Part shown: positions 8,384-16,805 of the stretch, one piece after another
How positions within the stretch are numbered: the stretch's first letter is position 1
How the letters are laid out: each line of letters opens with the position of its first letter
Source: Arthrobacter sp.
GTDB taxonomy: Bacteria > Actinomycetota > Actinomycetes > Actinomycetales > Micrococcaceae
DNA length: 64,000 nucleotides
NCBI GenBank assembly: GCA_026393275.1
Contig: JAPLAM010000031.1
Span: forward strand, 48,468-112,467
Direction: 5' to 3'
Made by a program: the position numbers and the translations under genes
The notes under the pieces: generated by a model
What the model was told of the DNA's origin: nothing
Seen by the model: only the letters and a program-made list of their open reading frames with translations
Database searches by the model: none

Positions 8384-9592
8384 ATGAGCTTCAATCCCGA
8401 TGCCCAGGGCTGGGGCCCGGAAACCCGGGCCGTCCGCGGCGGCCTCGACCGCACCGGGTTCCAGGAAACAACCGAGCCGATCTTCCTGAACTCCGGCTTC
8501 GTCTACGAATCCGCCGCCGCCGCGGAGCGTGCCTTCACCGGCGAGGACGAACGCTTTGTCTACTCCCGCTACGGCAACCCCTCCGTGGCCACCTTCCAGG
8601 AACGGCTCCGGCTGCTGGAAGGAACCGAGGCGTGCTTCGCCACGGCGTCGGGCATGTCCGCGGTCTTCACTGCGCTCGGGGCGCTGCTGGCGGCCGGCGA
8701 CCGCGTCGTCGCCGCCCGCTCGCTGTTCGGCTCCTGCTTCGTCATCCTCAATGAGATCCTGCCGCGCTGGGGCGTGGAGACCGTCTTCGTGGACGGCCCG
8801 GACCTCGAGCAGTGGCGGTCGGCGCTGGCGGTGCCGACGACGGCGGTGTTCTTCGAGTCGCCGTCGAACCCGATGCAGGAAATCGTGGACATCGCCGCCG
8901 TGAGCGAACTGGCCCACGCCGCCGGCGCGACAGTGGTGGTGGACAACGTCTTCGCCACTCCCCTGCTGCAGCGCTGCGGCGAGCTGGGCGCCGATGTGGT
9001 CGTGTACTCCGGCACCAAGCACATCGACGGCCAGGGCCGGGTGCTCGGCGGCGCGATCCTGGGCACCAAGGAGTTCATCGAGGGCCCGGTGAAGCAGCTC
9101 ATGCGCCACACCGGCCCCGCGCTCTCCGCCTTCAACGCCTGGGTGCTGAGCAAGGGCCTGGAGACGATGGCGCTACGGGTGAACCATTCATCGGCCTCCG
9201 CGCTGCGGCTGGCCCGATGGCTTGAGGAGCAGCCGGCCGTGGGCTGGGTAAGGTACCCGCTGCTGGCGTCCCACCCGCAGTACGAACTGGCTGCCCGGCA
9301 AATGACGGCCGGCGGCACGGTGCTCACACTGGAGCTGGCGCCGTCGCCCGGGCGTTCGGCGAAGGAAGCCGCCTTCGCGCTGCTGGATGCCTTGCGGATC
9401 ATCGATATCTCCAACAACCTCGGTGATTCCAAGTCGCTGATCACCCACCCGGCCACCACGACGCACCGCGCCATGGGGCCGGCGGGGCGGGGCGCGATCG
9501 GGCTCAGCGACGGGGTCGTACGGCTCTCGGTGGGTCTGGAAGACGTCGAGGACCTGATCCGCGACCTTGGGCAGGCGCTCAAGCAGGTCTAG
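8384..9592 (+). CDS. metZ: O-succinylhomoserine sulfhydrylase
   Basis: A 402-residue Cys/Met-metabolism PLP enzyme of the MetZ type, making homocysteine from O-succinylhomoserine and sulfide. Visible features are SRYGNPS (substrate phosphate-binding region), ASGMSAVF, the VVDNVFATPLLQ aspartate that contacts the PLP ring nitrogen, and the PLP lysine in YSGTKHIDGQGR. The absence of cystathionine-type sequence and the SGTKHIDGQG motif favour MetZ over MetB or MetY. It is the last gene under the SAM-IV riboswitch, consistent with feedback by the pathway end product. It converges on the next gene with a 12-base gap. Confidence 0.9.
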   Translation: MSFNPDAQGWGPETRAVRGGLDRTGFQETTEPIFLNSGFVYESAAAAERAFTGEDERFVYSRYGNPSVATFQERLRLLEGTEACFATASGMSAVFTALGALLAAGDRVVAARSLFGSCFVILNEILPRWGVETVFVDGPDLEQWRSALAVPTTAVFFESPSNPMQEIVDIAAVSELAHAAGATVVVDNVFATPLLQRCGELGADVVVYSGTKHIDGQGRVLGGAILGTKEFIEGPVKQLMRHTGPALSAFNAWVLSKGLETMALRVNHSSASALRLARWLEEQPAVGWVRYPLLASHPQYELAARQMTAGGTVLTLELAPSPGRSAKEAAFALLDALRIIDISNNLGDSKSLITHPATTTHRAMGPAGRGAIGLSDGVVRLSVGLEDVEDLIRDLGQALKQV

Positions 9593-9604
9593 CCCCGGCC
9601 AGGC

Positions 9605-10858
9605 CTAGCCGCGGCGCACCCGCGACAGCACCGGGGCCGGTTCCACGGCAGCGTCTGCGTCTGCGTTTGCGTCTGCGCCGCGCAGCGTAACGCGCACGGC
9701 ATGGGCGACGACGGCGGCCAGCCCGGCGTCGTCGGCGGGGCTGTCCAGCCCCGGCGCGCGGAGCGCCTGGCGCTGCAGCTGCGAACCCGTGCCGTTCGCC
9801 AAGACCCGGTCCACGCCGCGCCGCGCCAGCTCCAGTTCGCCCTGTTCGGCGAGGACGGGCGCCAGGAAGTCCAACAGCCCGTGCACCACTTCGGCCGCCG
9901 GAGCAGGGCGGAAACTCCCGAAATCCAGCAGCTTGCCGCGCAGACCGCAATTGCTGGCCTGCCAGGCGGCCATCTTCAGCAGCACCGTCGGCACGGGGGC
10001 GGGATCCACGCCGTCGCGCCATTCCCTGCCGGCGGACTCCACGAGGGCGCGCACCAGTACGGCGATCAGCGCCGCATCCTCGGCGCGCAGGCAGACGTCG
10101 GCGACCCGGACCTCCACGGTGGGGTGGTAGCGGGCCAGCCGGGCATCGAAATAGACCATGCCCTCGTCAAAGAGCACCCCGGTCTCCAGCAGCCGGGAGA
10201 CGACGCGCCGGTACATTGCAAGGTTCCCGAAGATCATGGAAGGTCCGGCCGCCGGCCAGCGGTTCCACGCCTGCGTGCGGTAGCTTTCGAAGCCCGTCAC
10301 CGCGCCGTTCCAGAACGGCGAGTTGGCGCTGATGGCGATCAACACCGCCAGCTTGTCCCGGATCCGGTCCAGGACGGCCACGCCCTCCTCCGGGGAGTCG
10401 ATGCTGGTGTGGACGTGGAAACCGCAGGTCAGCTGCTCCTGCACGGTGAGGCCGAAGCGTTGCTGCATGCTGGCATACCGCGGCTTGGGCGTGGTGTGGG
10501 TGGTGGACGCCCGGGGCGACGTGGCGAGTGCGGCCACCCGGGCGCCAAGGGCGCGGGCGGCCTGGTCAGTGAAGACCCGGGACTGCCGGATCTGCTGGAG
10601 CAGCCCGCCGTAATCCAGGCACGGCGCCGTCTGGGTCTCGATCTGCTCCAGCTTCAGCTCGAAACTGAAGCTGGACTCTTCATGGGCCGGCTCCGTCGCG
10701 GCGGATTGTCCGGCATCGGGCGCCGGCTCCTTCGCGGCGGTCGGCGCCGCATCGGGAGCGGGCTTCAGCCCCCGCAGCAGTGCATCGGCCAGCGCCAACG
10801 GGACCCCCGTGACGGGGTCCACGATCAGCAGCTCCTCCTCGACGCCAAAGGTGCGCAT
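9605..10858 (-). CDS. Carboxylate-amine ligase, glutamate-cysteine ligase GCS2 (YbdK) family
   Basis: A 417-residue member of the GCS2 family, with [12 protein letters not shown] at the N-terminus, [10 protein letters not shown] at about 65-74, and the family signatures [10 protein letters not shown] and [16 protein letters not shown]. These proteins have weak gamma-glutamyl-cysteine ligase activity in E. coli (YbdK). In actinomycetes, which use mycothiol, the physiological substrate is unclear. Two stretches look inserted or low-complexity: an Ala/Pro/Glu-rich segment at about 31-60, and an (Ala-Asp/Asn)n run near the C-terminus encoded by imperfect GCGTCT hexamers at 9650-9679. The gene stands alone between a convergent metZ and the murA-like fusion. 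Confidence 0.85.
   Translation of the reverse strand: MRTFGVEEELLIVDPVTGVPLALADALLRGLKPAPDAAPTAAKEPAPDAGQSAATEPAHEESSFSFELKLEQIETQTAPCLDYGGLLQQIRQSRVFTDQAARALGARVAALATSPRASTTHTTPKPRYASMQQRFGLTVQEQLTCGFHVHTSIDSPEEGVAVLDRIRDKLAVLIAISANSPFWNGAVTGFESYRTQAWNRWPAAGPSMIFGNLAMYRRVVSRLLETGVLFDEGMVYFDARLARYHPTVEVRVADVCLRAEDAALIAVLVRALVESAGREWRDGVDPAPVPTVLLKMAAWQASNCGLRGKLLDFGSFRPAPAAEVVHGLLDFLAPVLAEQGELELARRGVDRVLANGTGSQLQRQALRAPGLDSPADDAGLAAVVAHAVRVTLRGADANADADAAVEPAPVLSRVRRG
9650..9679. repeat. Imperfect hexamer run inside the GCS2-family gene
   Basis: Four to five tandem GCGTCT/GCGTTT units encode alternating Ala and Asp/Asn near the protein C-terminus. Copy number of such in-frame hexamers can vary between strains without shifting the frame. 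Confidence 0.55.
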
Positions 10859-10914
10859 GTACCTATTGTCCTCAGCACCCGTCCCGGCGCGCTACCCCCA
10901 CGCGGTCAGGCGAT

Positions 10915-12444
10915 TCAGTCCTGGAAGTACTCGATCTTCGCGCCGATGGTGTTGAGCCGCTCGGCCAGGTCCTCGTAGCCGCGCTCGATCACATAGATGT
11001 TACGCAGCTCGGAGACGCCCCGCGCGGCGAGCATGGCCAGCAGCAGGCACGCGGCCGGGCGCAGGGCCGGCGGGCAGCCGACTTCCGCGGCCCGCCACTT
11101 GGTGGGCCCGTTGACGTAGATCCGGTGCGGATCCAGGAGCTGGACCTGGGCGCCGAGCTTGTTCAACTCGGTCAGGTAGATCGCCCGGTTCTCGTAGACC
11201 CAGTCATGGATCATCGTCTGGCCCTGCGCGTTGGCGGCGATGACGGCGAAAAACGGCAGGTTGTCGATGTTGAGGCCGGGGAAGGGCATCGGGTGGATCT
11301 TGTCCTCCGGAGCCCGCAGCTCCGAGGGCTTGGTGGTGACGTCCACCAGCCGGGTGCGGCCGTTGCGGGCGACGTATTCCGCGGAAACCTCCAGCTGCTG
11401 GCCCATCTGCTCCAGGGTCGCCAGTTCGATCTCCATGAACTCGATCGGGACCCGGCGGATCGTGACTTCCGAGTTGGTCACGATCCCGGCGGTGATCAGG
11501 CTCATCGCCTCGATCGGGTCCTCGGACGGGAAGTACTCGATATCGGCGTCGATCGACGGGCGGCCGATGATCTTCAGCGTCGTGGTGCCAACACCGTCGA
11601 TCTGCACTCCCAGCATCTGCAGGTAGAAGCAGAGGTCCTGGACCATGTAATTGGGGCTGGCGTTGCGGATGATTGTGCTGCCGCAGCGGTGGGCTGCGGC
11701 CATGATGGCGTTCTCCGTCACGGTGTCGCCGCGCTCGCTCAGCACGAAGGTCCGGTCGTGGCCGTCCGACGGCGGCGCCTGGACGCTGTAGAAACCGGCC
11801 TTCGCCTCGACGCTGAGGCCGAACTGCCGCAGCGCCTGCATGTGCGGCTCCACGGTGCGGGTGCCGAGGTCGCAGCCGCCGGCGTAGGGCAGCCGGTATT
11901 GGCTGGACTCATCGAGCAGCGGGCCCAGGAGCATGATGACGCTGCGGGTGCGGCGCGCGGCTTCGACGTCCATCGAGTCGAGGTCCAGCACGGCCGGGCG
12001 CCGGATCTGCAGGTCATTCGCGTTGAGCCAGGTGCATTCGACGCCGATGCTGGTGAGCACCTCGACGATCCGGTTAACTTCCTCGATCCGTGCCAGCCGC
12101 CGCAGCACGGTGGTGCCGCGGTTGATGAGGCTGGCGCACAGCAAGGCGACGCCGGCGTTCTTGCTGCTGTTGACGTCCACCGCGCCGGAGAGGGTGCGGC
12201 CGCCCTCCACCCGGAGGTGGGTCATCTGCGGCCGGCCGACCTTGACGATGCTGCGGCCGAAGATCGATTCGAGCCGCTGGATCATTTTCAGGCTCAGGTT
12301 TTGCTTGCCCTGCTCCATCCGGGCGATGGCACTCTGGCTGGTTCCCAGCTCGGCGGCGAGCCGTCCCTGGGTCCAGCCCTTCTCGCCGCGGGCATCCCGG
12401 AGCACGGCGCCAACGTATTCGGCAGTCTGTTGAGTCATGGTCAA
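10915..12444 (-). CDS. Fusion of XRE helix-turn-helix and MurA-type enolpyruvyl transferase
   Basis: A 509-residue protein. Residues about 8-66 form an XRE-type helix-turn-helix (VLRDARGEKGWTQGRLAAEL, then TSQSAIARMEQGKQNLSL). Residues about 75-505 are an EPSP/MurA domain, which transfers enolpyruvate from PEP to UDP-GlcNAc in peptidoglycan synthesis. The catalytic residues look intact by alignment to E. coli MurA: Lys95-Asn96 (SSKNA), the PEP-binding Cys191 (GGCDLGTRTVEPH), Asp394 and Arg462. The enzyme domain alone is about normal MurA length, so the HTH is an addition. I expect a second, plain murA elsewhere in the genome, but cannot see it here. The protein could be a cell-wall-sensing regulator, an enzyme, or both. 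Its upstream region has tandem 12-mers that could be its own operator. Confidence 0.85.
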   Translation of the reverse strand: MTMTQQTAEYVGAVLRDARGEKGWTQGRLAAELGTSQSAIARMEQGKQNLSLKMIQRLESIFGRSIVKVGRPQMTHLRVEGGRTLSGAVDVNSSKNAGVALLCASLINRGTTVLRRLARIEEVNRIVEVLTSIGVECTWLNANDLQIRRPAVLDLDSMDVEAARRTRSVIMLLGPLLDESSQYRLPYAGGCDLGTRTVEPHMQALRQFGLSVEAKAGFYSVQAPPSDGHDRTFVLSERGDTVTENAIMAAAHRCGSTIIRNASPNYMVQDLCFYLQMLGVQIDGVGTTTLKIIGRPSIDADIEYFPSEDPIEAMSLITAGIVTNSEVTIRRVPIEFMEIELATLEQMGQQLEVSAEYVARNGRTRLVDVTTKPSELRAPEDKIHPMPFPGLNIDNLPFFAVIAANAQGQTMIHDWVYENRAIYLTELNKLGAQVQLLDPHRIYVNGPTKWRAAEVGCPPALRPAACLLLAMLAARGVSELRNIYVIERGYEDLAERLNTIGAKIEYFQD

Positions 12445-12513
12445 TAAATATCACGAATGAGCTATTCAACCCTTCAAGGACGCACCATTTGCAGTCAAGC
12501 TCACAAAATATTC

Positions 12514-12537
12514 ATCTCGTGCGATATCTCGTACAAT
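12514..12537. promoter_or_regulatory. Tandem 12-bp repeats upstream of the XRE-MurA gene
   Basis: ATCTCGTGCGAT (12514-12525) is followed directly by ATCTCGTACAAT (12526-12537), 10 of 12 bases identical. They lie in an unusually AT-rich stretch 70-93 bases upstream of the start at 12444. A related ATCACGA is at 12451-12457. This is a candidate operator for the protein's own helix-turn-helix. Confidence 0.45.
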
Positions 12538-12579
12538 TTATTGCGCGATGGCTTGCGCAGTCCGGCGCCGGCGTTGGCG

Positions 12580-13289
12580 CTACTGCTGCCCGAGGAACAC
12601 CATGTTCCACGTCCCGGCGCCGATGGCCGCGGCCATGGCAGTGGCGGCGATCAGCAGCCCGCCCAGCACCACCCACGCGTCCAGCCGGCTGAACGTCGCC
12701 TGCCGCGCCCAGGTCCGCTGCGCGCCGCCGAAGCCGCGCGCTTCCATGGTCACCGCCAGCCGGGACGCGCGACGGACCGCCTGGACCAGCAGCCCGAAGC
12801 TTTGCCCCAGCGTGGCCTTCAGCCGCTGCCGAGGGTGCCCAGCACGAAGCGGTGCGGCAGCTTCGCCTGCTGCGCCAGGGCGTCGGCCAGGTCCGTCGGG
12901 TCGGTGCAGCTCATCAGCAGGACTGCGGGCAGGGCGATCGCGAGGCCGCGCAGCAGGAACCCCACCCCGAGCTGCAGCGAGCCTTCACTGATCGACCAGA
13001 CGCCGACGTCGAGCAGTATCCTTCCGTGGTCCGCCGCCAGGATCGCCGTACTCCAGCCGCCCACGGCCGCCGCGAGGATGAGCGGCCAGCCGCGCTGCCA
13101 GAGCAGGGCCAGGGTCAGGCCTGCGAGCGGGAACAGCAGGAGTTCGAAGGCGAGCGCCACGGACGCGGACACCCAGTCAATGGACAGCGCCAGCACCACC
13201 GTGATGAGCAGGACGCCGGAGAACTTGGCCAGCGGGTTGGCACGGGTCAGCAGCGCGTCGTTTCCGCGCAGGGTCAGGGCGTCCCTCAT
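12580..13289 (-). pseudogene. ykoC: ECF transporter T subunit, frameshifted with probable internal deletion
   Basis: The first frame (ATG at 13289, 156 residues) reads as a normal EcfT integral membrane protein: TRANPLAKFSGVLLITVVLA, several helices, and LPHRFVLGTL. It then stops at TGA 12819-12821. The rest of the protein continues in another frame to a TAG at 12580: RLKATLGQSFGLLVQAVRR, then a second coupling-helix motif MEARGFGG and a last membrane helix. Joined, they give about 236 residues, some 30 short of the usual 260 or so; the missing part falls where the first coupling helix (an ARRARG-type motif) should be. I infer a deletion of about 100 bases that also shifted the frame. A sequencing error could explain the shift but not the missing residues. 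The start overlaps the ATPase stop (ATGA). Confidence 0.75.
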
Positions 13290-14890
13290 GGCGCCACCAC
13301 CCCCGGCGTCGTCCGGCCTGGCAGTCCGGATTGCGGGGCGCCCAGTTTCAATTCGCTGCCTCCCAGGACGTGGCTGAACTCCGCATCGTGGGTCACCGAA
13401 ACCACTGCCGTCCCGGCGTCGAGCAGTTCGGAAAGGAAGGAGGCCAGTTCCGCCCAGGTGTTGGCGTCCTGGCCAAAGGTGGGTTCGTCCAGCACCAGCA
13501 CCTGCGGATGCGCGGCCAGCACGGTGGCCACCGACAGCCGCCGCTTTTCGCCGCCGGAGAGCGTGTAGGGGTTGGCATCCACGAGGCCCGTCAGCCGAAG
13601 ACGTTCCAGCAGTTCGTCCACCCGCTCTTCGCCGCGGCCCAGTTGGCGGGGGCCGAACGTCAGTTCGTCCAGCACCCGGCCGGTGACGAACTGGTGCTCG
13701 GGTTCCTGGAAGACCGTGCCGATCCTGGCGATCAACTGCTGGGCCTTCCACTTGTACGGATCGATGCCCGCGCCGGCGCTGAGCTCCGTCGTGGCGGACA
13801 CGGAACCCGCGACCGGTGCCAGCAGGCCGGCCAGGGTCAGGGCGAAGGTCGACTTCCCGGAACCGTTGGGGCCGGTGACGGTCAGCGCCTGCCCGGCCCG
13901 GACCTGGGCCGTGATCCCGGACTGCACCGGCGCGGGCGGGACCGTGCTGAAGCCCCGCAGCAGGCCGGTGCGGCGGGGCCGTTCGCGGGACACGGCCAAC
14001 TCCTCGGCGGCCAGCAGCAGCTGGCCGGCCCCGTTGGCTTCCCCACCGGTTCCCGCGCGGGCCCGCGTGGCCGGCACGTAGCCGGGCACCCAGACGCCGG
14101 CGGCAATGAGCATGTCCCGCGCCTGTTCCAGAACCTGCTCCGGTGGCCCGTCCAGCAGCACGGCGGGCTCGGTGCCGGATCCGGGTTGGAGCACCACGAT
14201 CCGGTCCACGAGGTCTTTCCAGACGTCGACGCGGTGCTCCACCACCACCAGGGTGGCCCCGGTCTTGTCCAGGCAGCGTCCGACGGCGTCGCGGACCTCG
14301 AGGACGCCGGCCGGGTCGAGATTGGCCGTGGGTTCGTCCAACAGCAACAGCCCCGGTCGCATCGCGAGGATCCCGGCGAGTGCCAGCCGCTGCTTCTGGC
14401 CGCCGGAGAGCGCCGACGTCGGGTGCTGCAGCGGCAGGCCGGCCAGCCCGACGTCGTCGAGCGCTTCCGCCACCCGCCGCCAGATGTCCGCCGGGGGCAC
14501 GGAGAGGTTTTCGGCCCCGAAGGCGACGTCATCGCCGAGCCGCGACAACACCACCTGGGTCTCCGGGTCCTGCTGCATCAGCCCCGCCCGGCCGCGCCGG
14601 GCCCGGGGCGGAGCGCCGTCGATCAGCAGGCTGCCGGTCTCGTCGGAGTCCTCGGCGTCCGCAGCGGTGCTGGCAGCAGCGCCTGCGGGGCTGTTGTCGC
14701 CCAGCACGCCGGCCAGGGCGTGCAGCAGCGTGGATTTGCCGGCGCCGGAAGGGCCCAGCAGCAGCACCCGCTCGCCCGGGCGGATGTCCAGGTCCAGGCC
14801 GCTGACGGCGGGCCGGGACCGGCCGGCGTGGCGCCAGCCCCAGCCGCGAGCGGTGACCGCGGCCGGCCGGACGTCGTCGAAGGATGTCAT
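13286..14890 (-). CDS. ykoD: ECF transporter ATPase, two fused ABC domains
   Basis: A 534-residue cytoplasmic protein with two ABC ATPase domains in one chain. The first has Walker A GPSGAGKST (about 46-54), signature LSGGQKQRLALA and Walker B LLLLDEPTANLDP. The second has Walker A GPNGSGKST, signature LSGGEKRRLSVA and Walker B VLVLDEPTFGQD. This tandem arrangement is typical of YkoD, the energiser of the thiamine or hydroxymethylpyrimidine ECF transporter YkoEDC. I chose the ATG at 14890, where the ABC homology begins, over a longer frame. It lies 13 bases after the S-subunit stop and overlaps the T-subunit start. Both nucleotide sites appear intact even though the T subunit is broken. Confidence 0.88.
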   Translation of the reverse strand: MTSFDDVRPAAVTARGWGWRHAGRSRPAVSGLDLDIRPGERVLLLGPSGAGKSTLLHALAGVLGDNSPAGAAASTAADAEDSDETGSLLIDGAPPRARRGRAGLMQQDPETQVVLSRLGDDVAFGAENLSVPPADIWRRVAEALDDVGLAGLPLQHPTSALSGGQKQRLALAGILAMRPGLLLLDEPTANLDPAGVLEVRDAVGRCLDKTGATLVVVEHRVDVWKDLVDRIVVLQPGSGTEPAVLLDGPPEQVLEQARDMLIAAGVWVPGYVPATRARAGTGGEANGAGQLLLAAEELAVSRERPRRTGLLRGFSTVPPAPVQSGITAQVRAGQALTVTGPNGSGKSTFALTLAGLLAPVAGSVSATTELSAGAGIDPYKWKAQQLIARIGTVFQEPEHQFVTGRVLDELTFGPRQLGRGEERVDELLERLRLTGLVDANPYTLSGGEKRRLSVATVLAAHPQVLVLDEPTFGQDANTWAELASFLSELLDAGTAVVSVTHDAEFSHVLGGSELKLGAPQSGLPGRTTPGVVAP

Positions 14891-14903
14891 GCGTGCGCGG
14901 GTA

Positions 14904-15536
14904 TCAGGAGAACACGGGTTCCGATGCCGCCTTGCGGGAAGCAAAGGAGGCCAGCACCCCGGTCTTGGCCAGGCCGCGGGTGGCCAGCCAGGACAGTCCG
15001 CCGGCGATCACGGCTCCGGAGATGGCGCAGAAGACGATGTAGGCGAGCTTGTCACCGGCTTCGTAGGCGATGTTCCAGCCCCAGGGCAGGAAGGAGTCGT
15101 TCAGGCCGCAGAACAGGCCCGCGCCGGCGCCAGCCAGCAGGGACACGGGCAGGTTGAACTTCCTGTACAGGAAAGCGGCGAAAATAAGTTCGGCGCCGAG
15201 GCCCTGCAGAATGCCGGAGATGAGCACCGTGGTGCCGTACTGGGAGCCCATGATCAACTCGCCGGTGGCAGCCACCGCTTCACAGAAGAGTGCCGCGCCC
15301 GGCTTGCGGACCACCAGCATGCCCAGCAGTGCCGGGATCATCCAGCCGCCGGCGTAGAGCCCGGTCAGTGGCGGGTAGACCGCGTTGACCGGGACGGAGA
15401 TCAGGTTGGCTCCCTGGTCCCAGGCCCAGAAAATCACGCCGCCGGCCACAGCGATCAACGCCGCCAGCACAATGTCGACCACGCGCCAGCTGCGCTTGCC
15501 TGTGGCCAGTGTCTGCTTCGCAGAAATATCAGTCAT
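14904..15536 (-). CDS. ykoE: ECF transporter substrate-binding S subunit, YkoE family
   Basis: A 210-residue integral membrane protein with about six helices (for example VVDIVLAALIAVAGGVIFWA and ALLGMLVV), of the YkoE thiamine/HMP-specificity type. Assignment rests on the TPP riboswitch directly upstream and on the downstream fused two-domain ATPase and T subunit, the ykoEDC order. The ATG at 15536 has AGGAGG 6 bases upstream, so this start is secure; a longer frame through the riboswitch is not real. If the T subunit is non-functional, this S subunit may be stranded or may pair with another T subunit. Confidence 0.87.
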   Translation of the reverse strand: MTDISAKQTLATGKRSWRVVDIVLAALIAVAGGVIFWAWDQGANLISVPVNAVYPPLTGLYAGGWMIPALLGMLVVRKPGAALFCEAVAATGELIMGSQYGTTVLISGILQGLGAELIFAAFLYRKFNLPVSLLAGAGAGLFCGLNDSFLPWGWNIAYEAGDKLAYIVFCAISGAVIAGGLSWLATRGLAKTGVLASFASRKAASEPVFS

Positions 15537-15615
15537 GTCGTCCTCCTGAGGTACAGGAGGGGAGGGCGCTCCGGCCGCGCCGCGGCTTTCACCACGGATG
15601 CCGGGCACCCCGAGA

Positions 15616-15712
15616 ACTCGACTCCCTTGCGCCGGTACTAACCGGATCAGGTTCGAGGGTCTGCGGCTGTCCGCACTCTCAGCGCCCACCTGCGGTTCCC
15701 CTGGATTGCTCC
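15616..15712 (-). ncRNA. TPP (thiamine pyrophosphate) riboswitch
   Basis: On the minus strand the leader contains the two diagnostic THI-box strings: GGGCGCTGAGAGTGCGGAC near the 5' side and ACCCTCGAACCTGATCCGG followed by TTAGTACCGGCGCAAGGGAG on the 3' side. It lies 80 bases upstream of the ykoE start. TPP binding should repress the ykoEDC genes. Confidence 0.95.
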
Positions 15713-15875
15713 AGCGATGTCCGACGGTGGCGCTCCCCTGTCGTATTTAAAATCGCCCTTGTGGGCTGGCTCAGTTTACACCCGGTGGGGCTCCGCCGCC
15801 GGAGACGCGCAGCCGCCCGCTTGCTAGAGTCGGCATAACATGCGAACCCCGGACGCTGACGGAGGCTGACTCATT

Positions 15876-16415
15876 TTGACCGACTCACCAGAGACTTCCC
15901 CCGGCTACGATCCGGACTCCGCGGAACCCCAGCCACCCGGGTCCCTGGCCGTGCTCATCGGCCGCATCTTGGCGGAAATCGAAGACCTGCAGTTCCGGTC
16001 CTTCAGCAAGGACGATGCCCTTGATCTTGGCCTCCTCCTGGTGGAACTCGGCCGGCAGCGCTCCCACCCGATCGCCATCGACATCACCAAGGGTGAGCAG
16101 GTGCTCTTCCACGCGGCGCTGCAGGGCGCCACCCCGGACAACGATCGCTGGATCAGGGCCAAACAGCGCACCGCCGTCCGGTACGAAGTCCCGTCGCTGC
16201 TGGTGGGTCTTCGGGCGCGTGCCGCCGGCCGCCGCATCGAGGACAACGCTTGGTTCGACCAGCAGGAGTTTGCAGCGCACGGCGGCTCGTTCCCCATCTA
16301 CCTGCGCGGAACCGGGATCATCGGCACTGTCACCGTGTCGGGGCTGCCGCAGAAAGCCGACCACGAACTGGTGGTTGAGGCGTTGACCGAAATCCTAGGC
16401 CGTTCGGAACGCTAG
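15876..16415 (+). CDS. UPF0303 / heme-degrading-domain family protein
   Basis: A 179-residue cytoplasmic protein of the UPF0303 family (YBR137W-like, GlcG/HbpS-related fold). Recognisable parts are FSKDDALDLGLLLVELGR, PIAIDITKGEQVLFHAALQG, the charged DNDRWIRAKQRTAVRYE and GTGIIGTVTVSGLPQKADH at the C-terminus. The biochemical role is not established. The start is TTG at 15876 with GGAGG 10 bases upstream. A TAGAGT -10-like box at 15835 would give a leader of about 28 bases. It forms a possible pair with the small membrane protein that follows. Confidence 0.8.
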   Translation: MTDSPETSPGYDPDSAEPQPPGSLAVLIGRILAEIEDLQFRSFSKDDALDLGLLLVELGRQRSHPIAIDITKGEQVLFHAALQGATPDNDRWIRAKQRTAVRYEVPSLLVGLRARAAGRRIEDNAWFDQQEFAAHGGSFPIYLRGTGIIGTVTVSGLPQKADHELVVEALTEILGRSER

Positions 16416-16456
16416 GCTAGGGTCAGCCCTGTTTCCTCCCGCTAGGAGCACGAAGT

Positions 16457-16720
16457 ATGAACATCATCATCAAACTGCTTGGCACCGGCATCAGCCTGCT
16501 GGCCGGCTTCGTCGGCACCAAGATGGTCGACACCGTCTGGGAAAAGACCACGGGCAACAAGCCTCCCAAGGGCCACGACGACGACGTCCCCACCACGCTG
16601 CGCTCGGCCCTGATCTTCGCCCTGATTTCAGCCTCGGTCAGCGCCGTCATCCAGGTCCTCGCGAACCGTGGCACGCAGCGCGCGGTTACCCGCTTCGCGA
16701 AGACCCAGGACATGGTTTAA
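16457..16720 (+). CDS. DUF4235 small membrane protein
   Basis: An 87-residue protein with two membrane segments (NIIIKLLGTGISLLAGFVGT and about 50-67) separated by a charged loop (GNKPPKGHDDDVP), typical of the actinobacterial DUF4235 family. Its function is unknown. The ATG follows a GGAG site. The gene is followed by 85 bases of convergent intergenic DNA in which I see no strong terminator. Confidence 0.8.
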   Translation: MNIIIKLLGTGISLLAGFVGTKMVDTVWEKTTGNKPPKGHDDDVPTTLRSALIFALISASVSAVIQVLANRGTQRAVTRFAKTQDMV

Positions 16721-16805
16721 GGCACACCGTTTAGGGCTTGGGCCACTGCGTGCCGTCAGGGTGCAGCCGGGCCTAGTCCGCTTCACCCAGGGCGCTTGCG
16801 GCCTC

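Noticed and set aside
9650..9679. A CRISPR-like or regulatory repeat
   Set aside because: The repeats are 6-base in-frame units inside a coding region with no spacers.
12800..12840. Programmed frameshifting as the explanation for split ykoC
   Set aside because: There is no slippery heptamer, and residues are missing as well, which a programmed shift would not explain.
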